Positions 58,490 to 64,000 of a stretch of 64,000 bases of DNA are shown here, one piece after another. The position numbers and the translations under genes are program-made. The stretch is from Motiliproteus sp036960405 (lineage in GTDB: Bacteria; Pseudomonadota; Gammaproteobacteria; Pseudomonadales; Balneatricaceae), in assembly GCA_036960405.1 (NCBI GenBank), contig JBALWS010000006.1:1-64000 (forward strand), in the 5' to 3' direction. A model generated the notes under the pieces. It worked only from the letters and a program-made list of their open reading frames with translations. It was not told the origin of the DNA and made no database searches. The stretch's first letter is position 1; each line of letters starts with the position of its first letter.

Positions 58490-60694
58490 TCAATGCATAT
58501 CCAAAGGATCAACATCCAACGACCACCGCACCTTCCGCGCCTGCGGCAACCCCTCTAACACCTGCGTTAACCACTGCAACAACCGATGCAGCGGCTTGCG
58601 CTCGGTCGACTCAAACAATAGCTGCGCCCGATAGCGCCCCGCTCGACGTTCCATCGGCGAGGGCAATGGCCCCAGCCACTTTGCCTCCGGCCAATCGTGT
58701 TGCTCGATAATTTCACGGACCAGCTGCAGAAACGCTTCTGCACGCCCCGGAGCCACCGCTTCGGCGCGCAGCATCGCTAGATGGGCGAACGGTGGCAGGC
58801 TACCGTGGCGTCGCTCCTGCAGCTCCTGGCGGGCAAAATCGCTGTAGCCGTCTTCGATCAAGCTGCGCAAGCGCGGATGGTCGCCATTGTGAGTCTGCAT
58901 CACCACATAACCCGGATGCTCGGCCCGACCCGAACGCCCGGCGACTTGCAGTATCAGCTGGGCGGTTTTTTCCATGCCGCGAAAATCAGCGCTGAACAGG
59001 CCACCGTCGGCATCGAGAATCGCCACTAGCGTCACGCGGGGGAAGTGATGACCTTTGGCCAGCATCTGAGTGCCAACCAGAATGCAGGGGCCACCCTCGT
59101 GGACCTTGTCGATAATCTTCTGCAATGCGTGTTTGCGCTGGGTGCTGTCGCGATCGACTCGCAGAATCGGATAACCATCGAAAAAGCGCTGCAGCGTGGC
59201 TTCGGTACGCTCGGTACCGGCACCGACCGGATTCAGATTTGCACTCTGGCAATGGTTGCAGCGTGGCTGTACTGGGGCCTGATAGTCGCAGTGGTGGCAA
59301 TGCAACCGTGGCGGTTTGCGATGCAGGGTAAAGTGGGCGTCACACTGCGGGCAATCGGCGATCCAGCCGCAGTCGTGGCACATCAAACTAGGCGAGAAGC
59401 CACGCCGATTGAGGAACACCAATACCTGTTCGCCGCGCTCAAGGTGTTGCCGCATCCGCTCGATCAGTGGCTCTGACAAGCCATCCTCAAGCGGCTGTTG
59501 GCGAATATCCAGCAGTTCAAACTGGGGCTCCGAGGCGCCGCCGGCGCGTTGCTCGAGCTTGAGCCAGCGGTAGCGCCCCGCCAAGGCGTTGTGCAAACTT
59601 TCCAGCGACGGCGTAGCGCTGCCCAGCAGGATCGGTATCGCCTCGCGCTGGGCGCGCATCACCGCCAGATCACGGGCCGAATAGCGGAACCCTTCGTGCT
59701 GCTTAAACGAGCCATCGTGCTCCTCGTCGACCACGATAATGCCGGGTCGCGCCAGCGGCGTTAGTACCGCCGAGCGAGTACCGATGACGATACCGGCCAG
59801 GCCTCTGCTGGCCTGCAGCCAGCCATCAAGCCGCTCGCGATCATTGAGGCCCGAATGCAGCGCTACCACCGGCACCCGGAAACGTTGTTTGAAGCGACTC
59901 ACGGTCTGCGGCGTCAGGCCTATCTCGGGCACCAGCACCAGCGCCTGCTTGCCGGCATTGAGCACCGCTTCAATCGCCTGCAGATAAACTTCGGTCTTGC
60001 CGCTGCCTGTCACCCCCTGCAGTAGCGAGCAGTGGTATCCATCTAGATCCTCAGCGATGGCTTCAAACGCCAACCGTTGTTCGTCGTTGAACGTCATCGG
60101 GCTCTGCTGCAGCACATCCCCTGGGGTGAAGCCCGAGAGTTGTGGCTGACGTTCGACCTTGTGGATAAGTTCTCGCTCGCGCAGCGCTCGCACTAAACCA
60201 CTGGCAAACCCCTGAGCCCGCAACGCTTCGTCGGCCAAGCCGTGCGGATGCTGGATCAATAACTGCAATAGCTGATACTGCCGCCTGGCCGAACGCACCG
60301 TTTCCGGATCGACCCCTTCGCTCACTACCCAGCAGTGCTCACTACGGAACTCAGCCGGCTCGCCTTGGCGCAGCAGTACCGGCAGAAAGCTCGCCAACAC
60401 TTCTCCGGGCGAATACAGGTAGTAGCGTGCCGACCAGAGCGCTAGCTGGAGCAGATGGGCGGGCAACAGGGGTTCGCTATCCAGGCTCGACAGCGCAGCT
60501 TTGAGCTTGGCCTCGGGTACGTCGGTCTGATCGACCCGTTCTACCAGTACACCCACCAGCTGGCGATTGCCAAAGGGAACACTCAGGCGCTGGCCCGGCT
60601 GCAGATCACCGCAACCCTCAGGGGGCAGGTAGTCGAAAAAACGGCGCAGAGGGGAAGGCAGTGCTACCCGCAACAGCCGACCGGGTTGGGTCAT
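58490..60694 (-). CDS. priA: Primosomal protein N' (replication restart helicase)
   Basis: The 734-residue product has an N-terminal 3'-DNA-binding domain (PSPLRRFFDYLPP), Walker A GVTGSGKTEVYLQA, Walker B DEEHDGSFKQHE and a zinc region with CHDCGWIADCPQC and CHHCDY...CNHC inside the helicase half. It restarts stalled replication forks. It is divergent from rpmE and convergent with the HEPN-like gene, whose stop codon is 14 bases away. Confidence 0.96.
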   Translation of the reverse strand: MTQPGRLLRVALPSPLRRFFDYLPPEGCGDLQPGQRLSVPFGNRQLVGVLVERVDQTDVPEAKLKAALSSLDSEPLLPAHLLQLALWSARYYLYSPGEVLASFLPVLLRQGEPAEFRSEHCWVVSEGVDPETVRSARRQYQLLQLLIQHPHGLADEALRAQGFASGLVRALRERELIHKVERQPQLSGFTPGDVLQQSPMTFNDEQRLAFEAIAEDLDGYHCSLLQGVTGSGKTEVYLQAIEAVLNAGKQALVLVPEIGLTPQTVSRFKQRFRVPVVALHSGLNDRERLDGWLQASRGLAGIVIGTRSAVLTPLARPGIIVVDEEHDGSFKQHEGFRYSARDLAVMRAQREAIPILLGSATPSLESLHNALAGRYRWLKLEQRAGGASEPQFELLDIRQQPLEDGLSEPLIERMRQHLERGEQVLVFLNRRGFSPSLMCHDCGWIADCPQCDAHFTLHRKPPRLHCHHCDYQAPVQPRCNHCQSANLNPVGAGTERTEATLQRFFDGYPILRVDRDSTQRKHALQKIIDKVHEGGPCILVGTQMLAKGHHFPRVTLVAILDADGGLFSADFRGMEKTAQLILQVAGRSGRAEHPGYVVMQTHNGDHPRLRSLIEDGYSDFARQELQERRHGSLPPFAHLAMLRAEAVAPGRAEAFLQLVREIIEQHDWPEAKWLGPLPSPMERRAGRYRAQLLFESTERKPLHRLLQWLTQVLEGLPQARKVRWSLDVDPLDMH

Positions 60695-60916
60695 GCAGAG
60701 GCTCTCCTAACAGGAGCGGTTATTGTAACAACTCTACCCGGCTAACCAAGCCTACAAATCAACAGTAGGTTAGCCGGCTGCTGCTTGCGCCTGCTGTACC
60801 TGCTGGTGTAGAATCCGCCGCCTGGTTGTAGTGTGCGTTTTTCGTACAACTACATAACGTGCGGTGTCCAGTGAAAAACCTGGATGGCGGCACTTTAAAA
60901 CTCTGAGGTTTACACT

Positions 60917-61129
60917 ATGAAATCCGGTATCCATCCCGAATACACCGACCTGACCGCAACTTGCAGCTGCGGAAATGTAATCAAAACCCGCTCTACCAAA
61001 GGTAGCGACATTCACCTAGACGTATGCGGCGCTTGCCATCCTTTCTACACCGGTAAGCAGAAAGTTGTTGATACCGCTGGTCGTATCGATCGCTTCAACA
61101 AGCGTTTTGGCGGCCGTACTACTAAGTAG
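60917..61129 (+). CDS. rpmE: Ribosomal protein bL31 (zinc-binding form)
   Basis: The 70-residue product has MKSGIHPEYTDLTATCSCGN and CGACHPFYTGKQK. The cysteines (CSC and CGAC) are the zinc ligands of the C+ type of L31. It is divergent to priA, as in many gammaproteobacteria. Its likely terminator lies inside the start of the following nuclease gene. Confidence 0.96.
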   Translation: MKSGIHPEYTDLTATCSCGNVIKTRSTKGSDIHLDVCGACHPFYTGKQKVVDTAGRIDRFNKRFGGRTTK

Positions 61130-61143
61130 TCACCCGCTTAGCT

Positions 61144-61947
61144 ATGCAGTTTTTCCGAAAGGCGCTTATTACAAGCGCCTTTCTTTTTTCTAGCGTCACC
61201 CTCGCCAACAACTGTCCGCCCCCCACCAAGCCACAATCTGTCGACATCGCCAAGGTGTACGACGGTGATACTCTGCGACTAACAGATGGACGCAAAGTTC
61301 GGCTGATTGGCATCAACACTCCGGAACTCGGCCGCGACGGTCAACCCGACCAGCCCTTAGCCGCCGAAGCAACCTCCTTCGCCCGCCAGCTTGTAGCGGG
61401 GAAAAACCCGGTACTCCTGCAGATAGGCCAACAATCTCACGACCATTACGGTCGCTTGCTCGGCCATGTTTTCCTGCGTGATGGCCGCAACCTCGAAGCC
61501 CAGTTGCTACAACAGGGGCTAGGGTTTGCTATCAGTATTCCGCCCAACTTGGCGCTACGCGACTGCCTCAAACAGGCAGAAAGCCAAGCGCAGCAAGCCA
61601 AGCGAGGAGTCTGGTCGATAACCGATTACCAGCCGCTTCATGCCAGCTCGCTAACACGAAGTCATAGCGGGTTTGGTCGTTATACCGGCGAGATAAGCCG
61701 CTTAGGCAGTAATTCAAAAGGCAACTATCTGGAATTAAACGAGAAAATTTATGTTCCTATCAAGCAGGGGGTACTCGAAAAGCTCGCCATCATATCGTCA
61801 GACAATCTGCTCGGGCGTAAGGTCGAAGTCCGGGGTTGGTTAATCGCCCGTAAGCTCACAAAGTCCCAAAGAAACAGGGGATTCCTGCCTTTTATGCTAA
61901 ATATCAATCACTACGATAGTCTTATCCTCTGTCATTCAGATTGTTGA
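61144..61947 (+). CDS. Exported thermonuclease-family protein
   Basis: The 267-residue product has a signal peptide (TLA-NNCPPP). The staphylococcal-nuclease-like domain (about 32-165) has KVYDGDTLRLTDGRKVRLIG and INTPELGRDG, then HDHYGRLLGHVFLRDG with the catalytic Arg, and ends in KRGVW. A C-terminal part (about 180-255) resembles an OB-type extension. It is adjacent to rpmE, as I recall for Pseudomonas. Codons 5-16, which encode the signal peptide, coincide with a strong terminator hairpin. Confidence 0.87.
   Translation: MQFFRKALITSAFLFSSVTLANNCPPPTKPQSVDIAKVYDGDTLRLTDGRKVRLIGINTPELGRDGQPDQPLAAEATSFARQLVAGKNPVLLQIGQQSHDHYGRLLGHVFLRDGRNLEAQLLQQGLGFAISIPPNLALRDCLKQAESQAQQAKRGVWSITDYQPLHASSLTRSHSGFGRYTGEISRLGSNSKGNYLELNEKIYVPIKQGVLEKLAIISSDNLLGRKVEVRGWLIARKLTKSQRNRGFLPFMLNINHYDSLILCHSDC
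61157..61189 (+). terminator. Strong intrinsic terminator embedded in the nuclease signal-peptide codons
   Basis: GAAAGGCGCTT (61157-61167) pairs perfectly with AAGCGCCTTTC (61173-61183) around a 5-base loop, and six Ts follow (61184-61189). It lies 28 bases after the rpmE stop codon and starts 13 bases inside the nuclease frame. It probably ends most rpmE transcripts, leaving low read-through into the nuclease gene. Confidence 0.8.
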
Positions 61948-62085
61948 CAATTTTTTCCTCTTATCAGGTCTATCCCTAGTCGGGCCAAACCCTTGTACTG
62001 TGCGGGCTACAGCTGAATACGGCTTGAGCAAGTTGATACTTTCGTATATGATCCTCCGCCCACTTCGTGAAATCTGGATGCAATA

Positions 62086-63353
62086 ATGACCGATGAAGAC
62101 CTAAAGAGACGCGCTCTGGACTATCACCAGTTTCCCAAGCCAGGCAAGATCAGCATCGAGCTGACCACCCCAGCCAACACAGCAGATGATCTGAGTTTGG
62201 CGTATAGCCCGGGTGTTGCTGAGCCGGTCCGCGCGATTGCCGAAAACCCTGAGAATGCCTATAAGTACACCGCCAAGGGCAACTTGGTCGCGGTTATCTC
62301 AAACGGGTCTGCCATTCTAGGCTTAGGTAATCTGGGTGCCCTGGCATCCAAGCCAGTTATGGAAGGAAAGGCGTTACTGTTCAAGCGTTTCGCCGGCCTC
62401 GATTCAATCGACATCGAAGTCGAAAACGAGAGTCCGCAGGCCTTTATCGATACTGTAGCCCGTATCGCCTGCACCTTCGGCGGCATCAATCTAGAAGATA
62501 TCAAAGCCCCTGAGTGTTTTGAGATCGAGCGCCAACTGATCGAACGCCTGCACATCCCGGTGTTCCACGATGACCAGCACGGAACCGCCATCGTCACCAC
62601 CGCAGGCCTGATAACGCCATAGAGCTGGCTGGAAAAGATATCAAAGAAGTGAAAGTGGTCTGCTTGGGCGCGGGTGCTGCAGCGACCGCCTGTCTGCGTC
62701 TGATGATCAGCGCCGGAATCAGCCGTCACAACATCCTGGCGGTCGACCGTCGCGGCGTCATCCACGACGGCCGTGGTGACCTGACGCCAGAGAAGGCTAT
62801 GTTCGCCGCTTTCAACTGCGACAAGCGCACCCTAGCCGATGCTATCGACGGTGCCGATGTCTTCCTTGGCCTCGCCGGTGCTGACCAGCTCAAGCCTGAA
62901 GAACTGCTGACCATGGCGCCGAATCCAATCGTGTTCGCCTGTGCCAACCCTGATCCCGAGATCCGTCCCGAGCTGGCTCACGCTACCCGCGACGATGTGA
63001 TCATGGCTACCGGACGCTCGGACTACCCGAATCAGGTTAACAACGTACTGTGCTTCCCGTACATCTTCCGTGGTGCGATGGATGTTCGCTCACGTCACAT
63101 TACCCACGAGATGAAGTTGGCAGCAGTTTTCGCCATCGCCGAACTGGCTAAAGAGCCGGTTCCCGAAGAAGTACTGACCGCTTATGGTTTGAAAGAGCTG
63201 AGTTTCAGCCGCGAATACATCATTCCTAAAGCCAGCGACCCACGTCTGCTGGGTAAGGTATCGATGGCAGTAGCAGAAGCCGCAGTTGAGATCGGCGTTG
63301 CCCGTCTACCAATTCCGGATCACTACCCGATTCAGTCTCTAGACGACATCTAA
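62086..63353 (+). CDS. maeB: NAD(P)-dependent malic enzyme, short form, with a one-base frameshift
   Basis: The intact product would have about 422 residues. N-terminal part: SLAYSPGVAEPVRAI, NGSAILGLGNLG, PVMEGKALLFKRFAGLDSID, VFHDDQHGTAI. The nucleotide-binding part (VVCLGAGAAATACLRLM) follows in another frame. At 62611-62622 the bases read ATA ACG CCA TAG. One extra A after 62613 gives ATA AAC GCC ATA GAG and the expected GLINAIELAGKDI. It is probably a missing base in an A run. It lacks the phosphotransacetylase-like tail of E. coli MaeB. It converts malate to pyruvate and CO2. Confidence 0.87.
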
Positions 63354-63381
63354 CTCGGCTTAGGTTGTTTTAGACCCCAAC

Positions 63382-63412
63382 AAAAAAAGGCTTCCTTCTG
63401 GAAGCCTTTTTT
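63382..63412. terminator. Bidirectional intrinsic terminator
   Basis: AAAAAAAGGCTTCC (63382-63395), loop TTCT, then GGAAGCCTTTTTT (63400-63412). It has a T run on both strands, so it serves the malic enzyme gene (+) and the convergent metY-type gene (-). Confidence 0.88.
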
Positions 63413-63463
63413 ATTTGTAACCTAAAAAGAGCGACAGTCCTGCCGCTCGTATAACCTTAGATA

Positions 63464-64000
63464 CTAACCTTTAGCGGCCTCGAGTGCCTGCTTAACATCG
63501 GCCAAGATATCGTCGATGTGCTCGATACCGACCGATAGCCGCACCATATCTTCGCTAACACCCGACGCAGCCAACTCTTCACCTGCCAATTGACGGTGAG
63601 TCGTACTGGCAGGATGACATGCCAATGACTTGGCATCACCGATGTTAACCAAGCGGGTGATCAGCTGCAGCGCATCGATAAACTTCGCACCGGCTTCAAC
63701 TCCACCCTTAATACCAAAGGTCAGGATGCCCGATGGCTTGCCACCCACGTACTTCTGCGCCAACTCATAACCGGCGTCACCTTCCAGCCCGGCGTAATTG
63801 ACCCATTCGACCTGATCCTGCGCAGTCAAATACTGAGCCACCTTGATCGTATTGTCACAATGCCGCTCCATCCGCAGCGGTAGGGTTTCGATTCCCTGTA
63901 AAATCTGGAACGAGTTGAACGGTGAAATCGCCGCACCGGTGTTACGTAGCGGTACCACGCGGCAACGACCGATGAAAGCAGCGACACCCAGCGCTTCGGT
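63464..64000 (-). CDS. metY: O-acetylhomoserine aminocarboxypropyltransferase/sulfhydrylase, 3' part
   Basis: This is the C-terminal 178 residues only; the gene continues past the window edge. The frame is open from the edge (LGVAAFIGRCRVVPLRN). SPFNSFQILQGIETLPLRMERH, HPASTTHRQL and the C-terminal VRLSVGIEHIDDILADVKQAL are typical of the PLP-dependent Cys/Met metabolism family. The long form with GILTFGIKGG fits O-acetylhomoserine sulfhydrylase. It makes homocysteine or methionine precursors. Confidence 0.88.
   Translation of the reverse strand, partial: TEALGVAAFIGRCRVVPLRNTGAAISPFNSFQILQGIETLPLRMERHCDNTIKVAQYLTAQDQVEWVNYAGLEGDAGYELAQKYVGGKPSGILTFGIKGGVEAGAKFIDALQLITRLVNIGDAKSLACHPASTTHRQLAGEELAASGVSEDMVRLSVGIEHIDDILADVKQALEAAKG

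Overview
The window is a chromosomal segment of a marine-type gammaproteobacterium. Citrate synthase, CarA/CarB, DapB, GreA, HslUV, PriA, RpmE, OpdA/YheV, UPF0231 (YacL), Zur-ZnuCB, AstA and GlnK all read as gammaproteobacterial. The order malic enzyme - nuclease - rpmE / priA - SPOR protein - hslVU - DUF971 protein is the order I recall from Pseudomonas, with argS missing here. An Oceanospirillales-like relative is plausible; I cannot name the genus. No phage, insertion sequence, CRISPR array or rRNA was seen. There is one tRNA, tRNA-Leu(CAG).

Layout. 0.3-1.1 kb: a secreted Asn/Gln/Ser-rich repeat protein on its own promoter. 1.3-4.0 kb: an ABC importer of the TrpX/YtlC type. 4.2-4.6 kb: a small exported triple-repeat protein behind a sigma-E-like promoter. 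4.7-9.0 kb: gltA, a YadGH-type ABC exporter and an EEP-family nuclease. 9.1-12.6 kb: a CsgG-linked secretion locus with two more paralogues of the first repeat protein. 12.7-17.8 kb: housekeeping and amino-acid genes (yacL, DMT exporter with divergent Lrp regulator, solute-binding protein, DsbA-like protein, astA, glnK). 18.0-23.1 kb: a TauE-like permease, then a MacAB-like exporter with two different FtsX-type permeases. 23.1-30.6 kb: greA-carB-carA, an OmpA-like protein and dapB. 30.7-38.6 kb: a cytochrome-rich locus. 38.9-47.2 kb: tRNA-Leu, zur-znuCB, a dinF-like gene, tag, prlC, a gamma carbonic anhydrase. 47.2-52.5 kb: two c-di-GMP enzymes around a dihaem peroxidase. 52.6-64 kb: FAH-family hydrolase, ubiJ-like gene, hslVU, the conserved block interrupted by a HEPN-like gene, a malic enzyme and the end of a metY-type gene.

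Two systems stand out. First, three genes spread over 11 kb share one upstream module, TGAACC-N15-GTKACCTACC. Two of them encode homologous repeat-rich exported proteins and the third encodes a CsgG/HfaB-type outer-membrane lipoprotein. A third repeat paralogue and two small exported proteins complete the operon. This looks like a curli- or holdfast-like secreted fibre or adhesin system without recognisable csgE, csgF or csgA.

Second, a decahaem cytochrome and MtrB/PioB-type porin pair (an electron conduit across the outer membrane) is flanked by two paralogous haem proteins with CXXCH plus an unusual CX3CH motif, a chemoreceptor with a CXXCH motif and a cytochrome b561. Fnr-like and Fur-like boxes lie beside it. 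A second signalling protein with a CXXCH motif, a diguanylate cyclase, lies at 50.8-52.5 kb with a cytochrome c peroxidase, so redox sensing, motility and attachment may be linked.

Sequence quality: a 10-N gap whose flanks overlap by 7 bases, a one-base deletion in the malic enzyme gene and a one-base insertion in the GGDEF-EAL gene suggest a draft assembly. All three genes can be restored in silico.
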